Part shown: in pieces, positions 45,136 through 53,589 of the stretch | How the letters are laid out: every line of letters begins with the position of its first letter | Numbering within the stretch: the stretch's first letter is position 1 | NCBI RefSeq assembly: GCF_900142135.1 | Contig: NZ_FQZU01000003.1 | Coordinates: forward strand, 232,245 to 296,244 | Direction of reading: 5' to 3' | Length of the DNA stretch: 64,000 nt | Source: Desulfatibacillum alkenivorans DSM 16219 | Lineage (GTDB): Bacteria > Desulfobacterota > Desulfobacteria > Desulfobacterales > Desulfatibacillaceae | The notes under the pieces: generated by a model | Told to the model about the DNA's origin: nothing | Database searches by the model: none | What the model saw: the letters and a program-made list of their open reading frames with translations, nothing else | Translations under genes and position numbers: made by a program

Positions 45136-45546
45136 TTAATTGTTTTCCCGGGTATGCTCATCAAGGTATTCTTCAAAAGATTTGGCGAAAGTTTTGTCCG
45201 TCTCCTTTTCCACTTTGCACTGCATGCTCTTGAAATCCTCCAGCAGCTTTTCCGCAAAAGGCGTCAAAAAGGAGCCTCCCCCGGAACGGCCGCCTTGCTT
45301 CTTTTCCAGAACCGGTACGCCCAAACGTTCTTCCGTAGCGCGAATCCTGGCCCAGATCGCCCGGTAGCCCATGCCCAATTCCTGCGCGGCCGCTCTTAAC
45401 GATCCGGTTTTTTGGATGGCTTCCAAAATGCGCAGCCTGCCCAGGCCGAACACCACGTTGCCCTCGTCATCCTGAACCCAGATCTTTGAGCGCACTTGAA
45501 ATTTTTTATCACCCACAAGCATCCTCCCAAGGTTTTGAAAATCCAT
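45136..45546 (-). CDS. ModE-like molybdate regulator (N-terminal domain only)
   Basis: About 136 residues: a LysR-like winged HTH (about 28-95, with GRLRILEAIQKTGSLRAAAQELGMGYRAIWARI) followed by a short tail. It lacks the molybdate-binding (MOP) domains, as many short ModE proteins do. The start is uncertain: ATG at 45546 or 45522, neither with a well-spaced ribosome site. Molybdate regulation is the usual role, but no mod genes are in the window. Confidence 0.82.
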   Translation of the reverse strand: MDFQNLGRMLVGDKKFQVRSKIWVQDDEGNVVFGLGRLRILEAIQKTGSLRAAAQELGMGYRAIWARIRATEERLGVPVLEKKQGGRSGGGSFLTPFAEKLLEDFKSMQCKVEKETDKTFAKSFEEYLDEHTRENN

Positions 45547-45643
45547 ACACCAGGGGAATGCAAAAGGCAAATCGCATCTGGATTATAAATGAAAGCCATG
45601 GCTGGTGAAGACCAAACTGCTTTCAAACAAGAAATGGAGATTT

Positions 45644-45720
45644 CCGGGGACATGAACTTATCGCCCTGGCAGACGCTCAATTGACCGAGCGAGAGTATAG
45701 GGATAAGTATCGTGTCCCCG
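45644..45720. repeat. REP-like inverted-repeat element, copy 2
   Basis: CCGGGGACATGAACTTATC (45644-45662) mirrors GATAAGTATCGTGTCCCCG (45702-45720) around a 39-base centre. The outer arms match the element at 34727-34813, while the inner stem (TATC/GATA here, GATTTC/GAAATC there) changes in both arms together, so pairing is conserved. It lies between the ModE-like gene and the metal-efflux permease. Confidence 0.6.
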
Positions 45721-45761
45721 TGAAAGCGTCCTCCCCCAGTTGCCGGACTTGGTAGTTCGGC

Positions 45762-46922
45762 TTAGTGCGGGTTCTTGGGCATGTGGTCCATAATCCGGTT
45801 CGGGGCGTGATCCGAACAGCAGCCATGGCAGGAGCACGAGCCTTCACCCGAATTTTTGCTGAATTTCGCTTTGATTGCAGCGGATAGAGGCTTGACGGAA
45901 AAAATCACAAGCGCTCCTGCACTGATCCAGCCGATCCACAGGGGAAAGGCTTCTGCAGCCTTGCCAAGCAAAGCGGTCCCGTTCAGGCCCAACGCATTGT
46001 ATATGGCGTCCACTGCCAGGCCGAAGACTACGGCGCTGACGGCAATTACGCTCAGGTAAATAACTGCAGCCCGTTTTCCCAGCACGCCGAAAAGCACGGT
46101 GAGGGAGGTGATGTTGGTGGCGGGGCCGGCCAGCAAAAAGACCAAAGCCGCTCCGGGGCTTACGCCTTGCAATATCAACGCCGCCGCTATGGGCGTGGAA
46201 GCCGTGGCGCAAATGTATATGGGGATGCCCGCGGCCAGCATAATCAGCATGGAGCCGATTCCTCCACCCAGGTATTTCCCTAATAGGTCCGGCGGCAGCA
46301 AGGCGACCACCAATCCTGCTATAATCAGGCCGATAAAAAACCAGCCGACCATGTCGCCCCAAACTTCGCCAAAGGCGAACCTTACGCCCGCCCGTAATTT
46401 TTCAAGGAGAGTGTGGTGCTTGCGGTGCTCTTCGGGGGAACAGTCTTCTCCGGTGCAGCAGCCGTCCACCGGGCAGCTAAGATCAGGCTTGGCCGGCTGT
46501 TCCACCCTGCTTGAGCCGAACAGGTTTTCGGCGATTCCGGCCGCCGAGGCCGCCGCAAAGGCGGCAACCGGCCGGGCGACCGCCATAATGGGGTCCAGCA
46601 GCGCCCAGGATACGGCAATGGAGTCCACCCCGGACTCAGGCGTGGAAATCAAAAAGGCCGTGGTCGCTCCGTTATTCGCGCCCTGCTTTTTGAGCGTCAC
46701 CGCAGCCGGCAGCACGCTGCACGAGCATAACGGGATGGGAATTCCCAAAAAGGCCGCCTTGAAAACCGAACTGAACCGGCCGTGGCCCAGATGCCGCGAA
46801 ACCAGGTTGGGATTCAAAAAAACCCTGAGCAGGCCGCTGACAACCAGCCCGAAAATGATGTACGGAGCGGAAGCGAACAGCAAGCCCGCGCTTTGCCGGA
46901 AAACCTCAATTAAATAATCCAT
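45762..46922 (-). CDS. SO_0444-type Cu/Zn efflux permease
   Basis: 386 residues with about ten membrane helices in two repeats (PLCSCSVLPAAV in the first, PIYICATASTPIAA in the second) that carry the family's conserved cysteines and prolines. A Cys/His-rich central loop (CPVDGCCTGEDC...HRKHH) and C-terminal tail (CSCHGCCSDH) should bind metal. Family members lower cytosolic copper or zinc, or in the arsenic branch export arsenicals. It is 12 bp after the ArsR gene and evidently controlled by it. Confidence 0.88.
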   Translation of the reverse strand: MDYLIEVFRQSAGLLFASAPYIIFGLVVSGLLRVFLNPNLVSRHLGHGRFSSVFKAAFLGIPIPLCSCSVLPAAVTLKKQGANNGATTAFLISTPESGVDSIAVSWALLDPIMAVARPVAAFAAASAAGIAENLFGSSRVEQPAKPDLSCPVDGCCTGEDCSPEEHRKHHTLLEKLRAGVRFAFGEVWGDMVGWFFIGLIIAGLVVALLPPDLLGKYLGGGIGSMLIMLAAGIPIYICATASTPIAAALILQGVSPGAALVFLLAGPATNITSLTVLFGVLGKRAAVIYLSVIAVSAVVFGLAVDAIYNALGLNGTALLGKAAEAFPLWIGWISAGALVIFSVKPLSAAIKAKFSKNSGEGSCSCHGCCSDHAPNRIMDHMPKNPH

Positions 46923-46934
46923 TAGCCTCTCCTG

Positions 46935-47342
46935 CTATTCCCGGACATGCTCAAGGCCCAGCGCGACAAGGCTGGATACATGATCGTCATCCAGGCTGTA
47001 ATACAAAATCTTGCCGTCCCTCCGGTTTTTCACCAATGCCAGGCTTCTTAGCCTGCGCAATTGATGCGACACCGCAGACTCGCTGATTTCCAGAAAAGCG
47101 GCAAGATCGCAAACGCACATTTCCCCCTGGCTTAAAGCCATGACAATCCGCAGCCGGGAAGGGTCTCCCAAGGCCTTATACATATCGGCCAGTTGGTGCA
47201 GCTCTTTTACCGGAACCGCGCGGCTTCTGGCTTCTTCCACTCGGTCCTGATGAATGCAGCGCACCCAGCAGACTTCTTCACTCGCTTTGTCTTGACCGGC
47301 GCTTGGGGTTTGTATCTCGTTTGGGGCTTTGTTTTCCATCAT
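46935..47342 (-). CDS. ArsR-family metalloregulator
   Basis: 135 residues from the ATG at 47342. A longer TTG-started frame to 47396 would overlap the operator-like repeat, so it is disfavoured. The winged HTH (ISESAVSHQLRRLRSLALV) follows the metal-site motif CVCDLA at the end of the helix; a further Cys pair, CWVRC, lies near residue 26 upstream. Binding of metal should release DNA and allow the permease to be made. It heads the two-gene unit. Confidence 0.9.
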   Translation of the reverse strand: MMENKAPNEIQTPSAGQDKASEEVCWVRCIHQDRVEEARSRAVPVKELHQLADMYKALGDPSRLRIVMALSQGEMCVCDLAAFLEISESAVSHQLRRLRSLALVKNRRDGKILYYSLDDDHVSSLVALGLEHVRE

Positions 47343-47378
47343 GGGCGTTTCCGGGTTCGGGTTATCATACTTATGAAC

Positions 47379-47398
47379 ATATGAACAACTATTCAAAT
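47379..47398. promoter_or_regulatory. ArsR-type operator candidate
   Basis: ATATGAA-N6-TTCAAAT forms a short inverted repeat just upstream of the chosen start of the ArsR gene, with a partly overlapping ATGAACA direct repeat (47373-47387). Symmetry, AT-richness and position fit an ArsR/SmtB operator. No experimental consensus was compared. Confidence 0.45.
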
Positions 47399-47530
47399 AT
47401 ACTTTGCCGCCAAGCCGATGTCAAGGCGATTTTTTTGTCGAACCTGACCCCTTTTCTTTGCGAACCTTTGTTTTTTCACGAAAAAACGTATATGGTTAAG
47501 GATACGAAAGACTTTTAAGGGAGGCCGCGA

Positions 47531-48289
47531 TTGAAAAAGATTTTGTTCATAATCATCTGCTTGTTGGCTTCGCCCGGCGCGGGAACGGCTGAAAAGTTTC
47601 CCGACTCGGCGCTGCAGCCCGTTGAGGAGTCCGTGTCCATCCGCCGGGAAACCCAAATCCGTCAGGAAGAATGGGACGCAGAACAGCGGCTGCTGGCGGA
47701 CGATTTGCTGCGACTGAAAGAGCAGGCCCAATTTTTGGACGCCCGGCAGAAGGGATTGCAGGACCGCCTGAACTCCTTGACTCAGGAAGTCGCAGAACTG
47801 GAAATTGAAAAGCAGGAAATCGCCCAAATGGCTTCCCGCCTGGAGCCCAGCCTGGAAAACGCCTTCTCCGAACTGAAAAAACTGCAGGAGCAAAGCCTGC
47901 CTTTTGATAAAGAGAACAGGGAAACCCGCATGGCCGCTTTGGAGGAAGCTCTGTCCGATCCCGAAATCGGGGTGGAGGAGAAGTTCCGCCGGGTTTTTCA
48001 CATGCTTCTTACGGAAGCTCAGTACGGGGGCGCCGTGGAAGTGGAAAGGCGTCTCATTAACGTGAAGGGCAAGGAAATCATGGCCGACGTCCTGCGCCTG
48101 GGGCGTTTGTCCTTGTTTTATCAAACTCTGGACCAAACCTCCTCCGGTTATTTCGATCCTGTGGACATGGCATGGACGGCCTATCCGCAAACCTTTGACT
48201 CCGGCGTGGCCCACGCAGTGGACATTGCAAGCAAACGGCGTCCGGCCGATATTGTGATGCTTCCCCTGGGAAAGGTGGCCGCCCAATGA
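47531..48289 (+). CDS. DUF3450-family periplasmic coiled-coil protein
   Basis: 252 residues. Signal peptide of ~20 residues, a long coiled coil (about 40-135), and a C-terminal alpha/beta domain with FRRVFHMLLTEAQYG and VLRLGRLSLFY, the DUF3450 signature. In Vibrio-type systems this protein precedes TtpC and ExbB2 and helps the TonB2 energy module. TTG start with GGGAGG 8 bases upstream. Its last codons overlap the start of the next gene by four bases. Confidence 0.85.
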   Translation: MKKILFIIICLLASPGAGTAEKFPDSALQPVEESVSIRRETQIRQEEWDAEQRLLADDLLRLKEQAQFLDARQKGLQDRLNSLTQEVAELEIEKQEIAQMASRLEPSLENAFSELKKLQEQSLPFDKENRETRMAALEEALSDPEIGVEEKFRRVFHMLLTEAQYGGAVEVERRLINVKGKEIMADVLRLGRLSLFYQTLDQTSSGYFDPVDMAWTAYPQTFDSGVAHAVDIASKRRPADIVMLPLGKVAAQ

Positions 48290-49716
48290 AAATTATGAAA
48301 AGCGCCGCGGCTAGTTTGATTCTGGTTTTGCTTTGCGTTCCCGCCTTCGGCCAGGACATGAGGGCTCGCTCCTTGGAAGCCCAACGGCAAAAGGCCATGC
48401 TGGAGCAACGCGCTCTGGAGGAAAAACAGGCCGCCCAAAAAGAGGCCCGAGAAGCCCTGGCCGAGATCGTCAACGACAGGCAGGCCGCCAAAGCGGCCGT
48501 CGCCGATCTGGAGCAAAAGAATGGCAGGACCGAAGAAAATATTGCGGATTTGCAGCAGAAAATTTCGGAATTGGAGGCTCAAAAAGCAGTCTTGAAGCAG
48601 GAGCTTTCCAACATGGACGCTCAAACCCGCACCTTGGTCGGCCATGTGCGCAGCAACGCCCGGGACGCTTTGGCATTGATTAAGCAAAGCCAGCAAAGCG
48701 CCTTGATTCCCGGCCGGGCTGACGTCCTCGAGGAACTGGCCGGGCAGTCCCGTTTTCCCAGCATCGGCCAGATCGACGCCATGGCGCAAATCCTGCTGGA
48801 TGAAATTGCCCGATCGGGCGAGGTGCGGATCGAAAAAGCCTCCATTGTGGATCGGCTGGGCAGAGAAGCCCAGGCTGACGTATTGACCTTGGGGGAATTC
48901 ACCGCCGCATACTCCATGGGGGATGAAACCGGCTTCCTTTTGTATTCGGACGCAAGCCAGCGTTTTTTCGCATTGTCCAAGCTGCCTTCCCATAGATTCC
49001 AAAAAGCCTTGAAAGCCTACATGAGCGGGGAAAGCCCAGTCGTCCCCATGGACCTGACCAAAGGCGCCGCCTTAAGGCAACTGACCCAGGAAAAAGGGCT
49101 CGCCGAACGCCTGCCCCAGGGCGGCCCCATCATCTGGGTTATCTTGGCGTTGGGGGGCTTTGCCCTGCTCCTGGTGCTGGAGCGGGTGATTTTTCTTTTA
49201 CACATCAGGGTTAACGCTTCCAAGCTCATGGCGCAAATTCAGCCTTTGGCCCAAAACGGGGATTGGAAGGAATGCCTGGATTTGTTGCAGGCCCAAAGAA
49301 GCAAGCCTCTGGCCCGGGTTCTAGCCTGGGGTGTCAAGCACAGGCATCTGGAGCGGATGGATATGGAAAACGCCCTGCAGGAAGCCATATTGGGGGAAAT
49401 CCCGGCGCTGGAGCGGTTTCTTTCCATCATCGCCATGATGGCGGCCGTAGCGCCTTTGTTGGGCCTGCTTGGCACGGTGACAGGCATGATCAACACCTTC
49501 CATGTGATTACCTACTATGGCGCGGGAGATCCCAAAATGATGTCCGGAGGCATATCCGAAGCCCTGCTCACCACCATGCTGGGCCTGGCCGTGGCCATTC
49601 CCATTATGCTGGCGCACACCCTGCTTTCCCGCAGGATGGAAGGAAGCATCGCTCAAATGGAGGAAAAGGCCGTTTCCCTGGCTAACACCATTTACGCCGT
49701 CCGGGAAAAAGAATGA
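48286..49716 (+). CDS. TtpC-like MotA/TolQ/ExbB proton channel protein with long periplasmic N-terminus
   Basis: 476 residues. A signal-like N-terminus and periplasmic coiled coil (about 25-150) precede a DUF3450-like middle domain. The C-terminal half (about 280-476) has three membrane helices and the MotA/TolQ/ExbB core (LLGLLGTVTGMINTFHVI, SGGISEALLTTMLGLAVAIP). This matches TtpC of Vibrio TonB2 clusters. It should sit in the inner membrane and use proton flow to drive force transfer. Overlaps its neighbours at both ends (ATGA), so translation is coupled. Confidence 0.88.
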   Translation: MKIMKSAAASLILVLLCVPAFGQDMRARSLEAQRQKAMLEQRALEEKQAAQKEAREALAEIVNDRQAAKAAVADLEQKNGRTEENIADLQQKISELEAQKAVLKQELSNMDAQTRTLVGHVRSNARDALALIKQSQQSALIPGRADVLEELAGQSRFPSIGQIDAMAQILLDEIARSGEVRIEKASIVDRLGREAQADVLTLGEFTAAYSMGDETGFLLYSDASQRFFALSKLPSHRFQKALKAYMSGESPVVPMDLTKGAALRQLTQEKGLAERLPQGGPIIWVILALGGFALLLVLERVIFLLHIRVNASKLMAQIQPLAQNGDWKECLDLLQAQRSKPLARVLAWGVKHRHLERMDMENALQEAILGEIPALERFLSIIAMMAAVAPLLGLLGTVTGMINTFHVITYYGAGDPKMMSGGISEALLTTMLGLAVAIPIMLAHTLLSRRMEGSIAQMEEKAVSLANTIYAVREKE

Positions 49717-50321
49717 CCTGGCTTTGGAGCAACATATCCCGCATTTTTGAGTACCTGGATCAAGGCGGGCTGGTTATGGGGCCTTTGCTCCTGATCTCCG
49801 TAATCATGTGGGTGCTCATAATCAAGAGAGGCCTGTACCTGCGCCGTATGCGGGTCCGCAACATGCCCCGGGAAATGGCGGCCCAACTCATCCGGGATAA
49901 CCAACCGCCCGACTTTACGGAATTCCGCGGCGCGACGGCCCTGGTGGTTTCCGAGTTTCTCAAAAGACGGGAAGCCAACCCCGGCGTGGATAGAAGCACC
50001 ATGGACGAAACCGTCATGGCCGTAGCCTCCTCTTTCGACAAACAGTTGTCCGTCATCACGGTCCTGGCTTCCATGGCTCCCTTATTGGGGCTGCTGGGCA
50101 CCGTCCTGGGCATGATATCCACCTTTGACGTCATCTCCCTCCACGGAACAGGAAACGCCAGAGCCATGGCCGGCGGCATTTCCGAGGCGCTTATTTCCAC
50201 CCAAACCGGTTTGCTGGTCGCCATCCCAGGACTGACCATGAAAAATTTTTTGGCCTCCCGCGCCCAGACATTAAAGCACCGCGTCTCCTCCTTGGGGATT
50301 TTTCTCGGACGCCGCCTATAA
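49713..50321 (+). CDS. exbB: ExbB-like proton channel
   Basis: 202 residues, three membrane helices and the same channel core as the preceding gene (LLGLLGTVLGMISTFDVIS, GGISEALISTQTGLLVAIPG). In the usual order ExbB is followed at once by ExbD, TonB and a TPR protein, which provide the channel's partner and force arm. Here the next gene encodes Hsp20, so ExbD and TonB must lie elsewhere or be lost. Confidence 0.88.
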   Translation: MTWLWSNISRIFEYLDQGGLVMGPLLLISVIMWVLIIKRGLYLRRMRVRNMPREMAAQLIRDNQPPDFTEFRGATALVVSEFLKRREANPGVDRSTMDETVMAVASSFDKQLSVITVLASMAPLLGLLGTVLGMISTFDVISLHGTGNARAMAGGISEALISTQTGLLVAIPGLTMKNFLASRAQTLKHRVSSLGIFLGRRL

Positions 50322-50385
50322 AACTCTGATATTAAAACCCATTTTGTCGTTGCCTTCCCGTATAAAAAAATTTTCATTCTCTTTC

Positions 50386-50413
50386 TTGACAACGTAAAAA
50401 ATTGAAATATTTT
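50386..50413 (+). promoter_or_regulatory. Sigma-70-type promoter upstream of the Hsp20 genes
   Basis: TTGACA (50386-50391) and TATTTT (50408-50413) are 16 bases apart in an AT-rich region, about 170 bp before the first Hsp20 start. A heat-shock (sigma-32) pattern was not recognised. Confidence 0.5.
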
Positions 50414-50586
50414 TTAAGTGTAATCATGATCATTGATGAATTAAAACAGTGTGTTAGGGTTTTATTGGCGCAGATGGAGGAAGTGTTTCCCAAGCATGAC
50501 CGGACAAAAGCATTCAAATACTGTCCCATAAAGAAGCAACGGGCCGTGCAAGGATTTCCGGCGCGCGCCCGGAAAGGAGGAAGGCC

Positions 50587-51042
50587 ATGACTGGTTTTTG
50601 GTTGGATTTTCCCTGGGAAGGCCAAGGAGGAGTTGCAGGAGAATTGGGCCGCATGCGCAGGACCCTGGACTTTTTAGCCAACGGTCCGAGTCTGGCCAGC
50701 GAGGCAGCCCGCACCGCCGGTGTATTTCCCCTGACCAACGTCACTGAGGACGCCGACAATTTCTATGTATACGCCGAATTGCCCGGGATGGACCCGGCGG
50801 ACATCAACATTTCCATCACCGGCAAGACCCTGTCGCTTTCCGGTGAAAGGAAGATAGATCCTGAAGAAGGCGCCAGCTACCATCGCAAAGAGCGCAAAGG
50901 CGGCCAGTTTAATCGAACGATCACCTTGAAGACCAACGTCGACGCGGCCAAGGTGGAGGCCAACTTCGTCCATGGAGTGCTCACCGTCGTGCTTCCCAAG
51001 GCCGAAGAGGCCAAACCCCGGCAAATCGCCGTAAAGGGTTAG
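50587..51042 (+). CDS. Small heat-shock protein (Hsp20)
   Basis: 151 residues with an alpha-crystallin domain (about 45-135): FYVYAELPGMDPADINISITGKTLSLSGERK and GVLTVVLPKAEEAKPRQI, with the I/V-x-I/V tail present as IAV. Holds unfolding proteins in solution without ATP. A strong AAAGGAGG site lies 7 bases upstream. Co-transcribed with the second Hsp20 34 bp downstream, and the pair probably forms mixed oligomers. Confidence 0.93.
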   Translation: MTGFWLDFPWEGQGGVAGELGRMRRTLDFLANGPSLASEAARTAGVFPLTNVTEDADNFYVYAELPGMDPADINISITGKTLSLSGERKIDPEEGASYHRKERKGGQFNRTITLKTNVDAAKVEANFVHGVLTVVLPKAEEAKPRQIAVKG

Positions 51043-51076
51043 GACTGTTCATGACATAGCAACAAGGAGGCTCCCC

Positions 51077-51493
51077 ATGTCGAATACTGAAAACAAAGAC
51101 AAAAATCTAGTGGCAAAGGAAAAAACCGAAGTGACCGGCCCCGCCGAGCAAACCCGTCCGGGCCGCATGTACGTTCCCGAAGTGGATATTTTTGAAAAAG
51201 ACGCGGACATCGTTTTGTTGGCGGACATGCCCGGGGTGGCGGCGGAGGATCTGGAAATTGATCTGCGGGACAACGTGCTCACCATTACCGGAGACGTGCA
51301 GGCCCAGGAAAAGGAAGGGCAGGTTTATATGATCCGCGAGTACGGGACCGGAAGGTATTACCGGCGTTTCACCCTTTCCAACGACATTGACCAGAGCAAG
51401 ATCCAGGCGTCCTTAAAAAACGGCGTGATGCGGCTGGTTTTGCCGAAGGTGGAGAAAGCCAAGCCCAGAAAGATTGAAGTGCAAGCTGCGTAA
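51077..51493 (+). CDS. Small heat-shock protein (Hsp20), second copy
   Basis: 138 residues. Alpha-crystallin domain (about 35-130): VDIFEKDADIVLLADMPGVAAEDLEIDLRD and NGVMRLVLPKVEKAKPRKIEV. The N-terminal arm is short and charged, unlike that of the first Hsp20, so the two probably differ in client choice. A strong bidirectional-looking terminator follows. Confidence 0.93.
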   Translation: MSNTENKDKNLVAKEKTEVTGPAEQTRPGRMYVPEVDIFEKDADIVLLADMPGVAAEDLEIDLRDNVLTITGDVQAQEKEGQVYMIREYGTGRYYRRFTLSNDIDQSKIQASLKNGVMRLVLPKVEKAKPRKIEVQAA

Positions 51494-51503
51494 AAGCCAT
51501 TCA

Positions 51504-51552
51504 GCAAAAAAAAGAGGCGTGAGACAAAATTTGTCCCTACGCCTCTTTTTTT
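51504..51552 (+). terminator. Strong terminator of the Hsp20 operon
   Basis: AAAGAGGCGT pairs with ACGCCTCTTT, with an inner GACAAAATTTGTC palindrome closing the loop, flanked by an A-run before and a T-run after. The sequence is symmetric, so it may also end the opposite-strand lipoprotein transcript. Confidence 0.9.
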
Positions 51553-51567
51553 TATTGGTTGGGCCGG

Positions 51568-52497
51568 CTATTTCGCGACGGCGTATGAACCGTTGACCCA
51601 CTTGAGCAGATAGACGTCCGGTTTTTGGCCGCTTGCAGGTCCGGAGACGGCGGCTTGGATCCGGTCAAGCTCGAAATGATCCTTCCAGGTGAACTGGTTT
51701 TTCAGAACGCGGTGGAAGAAAGAAGCCACCACGCCTTTGAAGGCGTCTTCATGGACTCTGGAAAGATCAATGACCAGCAATTCCTGTTGGTCGGGGTCGC
51801 TGCCGGACATGCCGGTCAACTGGCCCCTTGCTGCTATGATGTAAGGTCCGCCGGATTGATTCAGATTGCACTGATCCAGGAACCCTTTCGCCCGCTGATA
51901 GTCGTAGTTCTGGACGTAAAAGCCGTGGGACATGTCAAAGATTTTGTACGCATTTTCACTGAATGCCTGCCTTTTAAGGTTCCAGTACAAAACATTGACT
52001 TCATCCGGGCCCTTGCGTTCCTGTTTTTCAAACTGAGGAACGTTTTTGAAAGCCTGATGCATCTTCACGTAACGGTTGTAAATGCCGGAGTTTTGAGAAG
52101 GATACATATGAGGCAGCAAGGTGTAGGCGCAAAGTCCGAAGTCCTCGTAAGCGGTCTCATCCGGATTGGGAATCAGATAAGAGCGGCGATCCGTCCGGAG
52201 CCCGGGAATCACCGGTACGACCACCGGCTTGGGTTTGGGCGTATACTTGGCCGTCGGTTCCGGCAAAGGAACGGGAACGGGTGCGGGTGCAAGTTTGGGC
52301 TCCTCCACGGGAGCAGGAACCGGCGGGCAGAGCGCTAACACCTTTTCCACGGTCACTTCATCATTGGGATTGGCGTACTCTCCGTCAGCCCATGTGACTT
52401 CCGATTTTTTGACACATCCCCCAGTAACGGAAAGCAGCACCACAAGAGCTGCGAGCAGTAAGACTGGGACAAGGCGATAGTTCAGGGTTTTGTGCAT
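51568..52497 (-). CDS. Pro-rich lipoprotein of unknown function
   Basis: 309 residues from the ATG at 52497, which follows GGAGG by about 6 bases; longer frames have no signal. Lipobox TGGC near 26. A proline-rich spacer (about 60-105, alternating P/V/K) precedes a C-terminal domain (about 110-305) with Tyr/Trp/Asn-rich segments and no family I recognise. The spacer suggests it spans cell-wall distance from a membrane anchor. It converges on the Hsp20 pair across the shared terminator. Confidence 0.75.
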   Translation of the reverse strand: MHKTLNYRLVPVLLLAALVVLLSVTGGCVKKSEVTWADGEYANPNDEVTVEKVLALCPPVPAPVEEPKLAPAPVPVPLPEPTAKYTPKPKPVVVPVIPGLRTDRRSYLIPNPDETAYEDFGLCAYTLLPHMYPSQNSGIYNRYVKMHQAFKNVPQFEKQERKGPDEVNVLYWNLKRQAFSENAYKIFDMSHGFYVQNYDYQRAKGFLDQCNLNQSGGPYIIAARGQLTGMSGSDPDQQELLVIDLSRVHEDAFKGVVASFFHRVLKNQFTWKDHFELDRIQAAVSGPASGQKPDVYLLKWVNGSYAVAK

Positions 52498-52726
52498 GGT
52501 GACCACCTCCGTCAATATAGTAAGAATTCCTAAAGCGTTATCCAGGATAAGCCGCTGGAATAACCATCGCTTTTCCCGGCGTAATTTAACTAGTCTGATC
52601 CAAAAAAACGGGTTGGCAAGAGACTTAACACAATACTCCATTGTTGTAATATTTGCCAGTGGTGTCAAGAAAAAATACCCTTTGCCCCTCAGGGAAGGGG
52701 TGTGAATTTTTTAACACCAAGACATA

Positions 52727-53566
52727 TCAATGTTTTTTCAGGACCATCGCCATTTCCATCCCTTTTTCTTCAAAAACCCCGCCCGCGGTATTGGAATAAG
52801 ACTCCAAAACCTCCAAACCGCCGGCCTCCGCTTCTCGCGCAAAGCTATTCCCGTCAAAGCATTGCAGCCAGTTGAAGATTTCCCGGGTGCGGTTTTTCTC
52901 CACAATGACATGCTTGTTCAAAAGCAGATTGATGTCCGTGTACTTCCAGGTGCTGTTGAACGCATAATAAGGGCCGGCCGCCCAAAAACCGTCCCGGGCC
53001 GAATATTCGTAAGTCTTCTCCTCTTTCGACTGCTCAAAAAAGGCCAGCGTAAGCACGTCCATAAAAACGCGGCCGTCGTCTTTGAGATGCTTTTGGAAAA
53101 TATCCAGGAGCGTTTTTCTCTGCTTGGGGCTTAAAGGACAAAAGTCCAGATAGATCATGGTGATCAGATCGAATTTTTCATCTGATTGAAAATCCAGGTA
53201 GTTGCCCAGGCGATATTCAATATCAAAGCCGTTTTCCTCCGCCTGCCTTTTGGCGTAAGCCACGGAATTGCGCGAGAAATCCAGCCCGGTTACCTTTGCG
53301 CCGGTTTTGGCGAACCGGGAAGTATACAGGCCGGGGCCGCAGCCGAAGTCGCAAACGCTCTTGCCCTCTTCCAGGCTAAAACGGGCGGCGATCCATTGGG
53401 CGGACCGGTCAATGAACGCCGTCTTCCGGGACGCCAGATCCGACTCAGGATTCAAATGGTATTCCAGCATTTGTGTGGAAACGTACTCGTCATCCCACAA
53501 ATCCTGCGCCGTATAATATTCATAGGGCAAGGGCCTTTGATTTATTGTTTCCAGTTGATCGAACAA
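52727..53566 (-). CDS. SAM-dependent methyltransferase (class I)
   Basis: About 279 residues. The SAM-binding motif CDFGCGPGLY lies near 71-80 and is followed by VTGLDFS (acidic loop) and a mid-domain DLITMIYLDFCPLS. The start is set at a TTG at 53566 with AGGAG about 6 bases upstream; a 105-base longer frame runs into the preceding gene. The substrate is a small molecule rather than DNA or rRNA, judging by the single compact domain, but cannot be named. Confidence 0.8.
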   Translation of the reverse strand: MFDQLETINQRPLPYEYYTAQDLWDDEYVSTQMLEYHLNPESDLASRKTAFIDRSAQWIAARFSLEEGKSVCDFGCGPGLYTSRFAKTGAKVTGLDFSRNSVAYAKRQAEENGFDIEYRLGNYLDFQSDEKFDLITMIYLDFCPLSPKQRKTLLDIFQKHLKDDGRVFMDVLTLAFFEQSKEEKTYEYSARDGFWAAGPYYAFNSTWKYTDINLLLNKHVIVEKNRTREIFNWLQCFDGNSFAREAEAGGLEVLESYSNTAGGVFEEKGMEMAMVLKKH

Positions 53567-53589
53567 AGATGCACTCCTGACTCTTACAC

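Noticed and set aside
50402..50590. Short plus-strand frame of 62 codons upstream of the first Hsp20
   Set aside because: It has no well-placed ribosome site, runs into the Hsp20 leader and contains no recognisable domain; it is better read as the untranslated leader.
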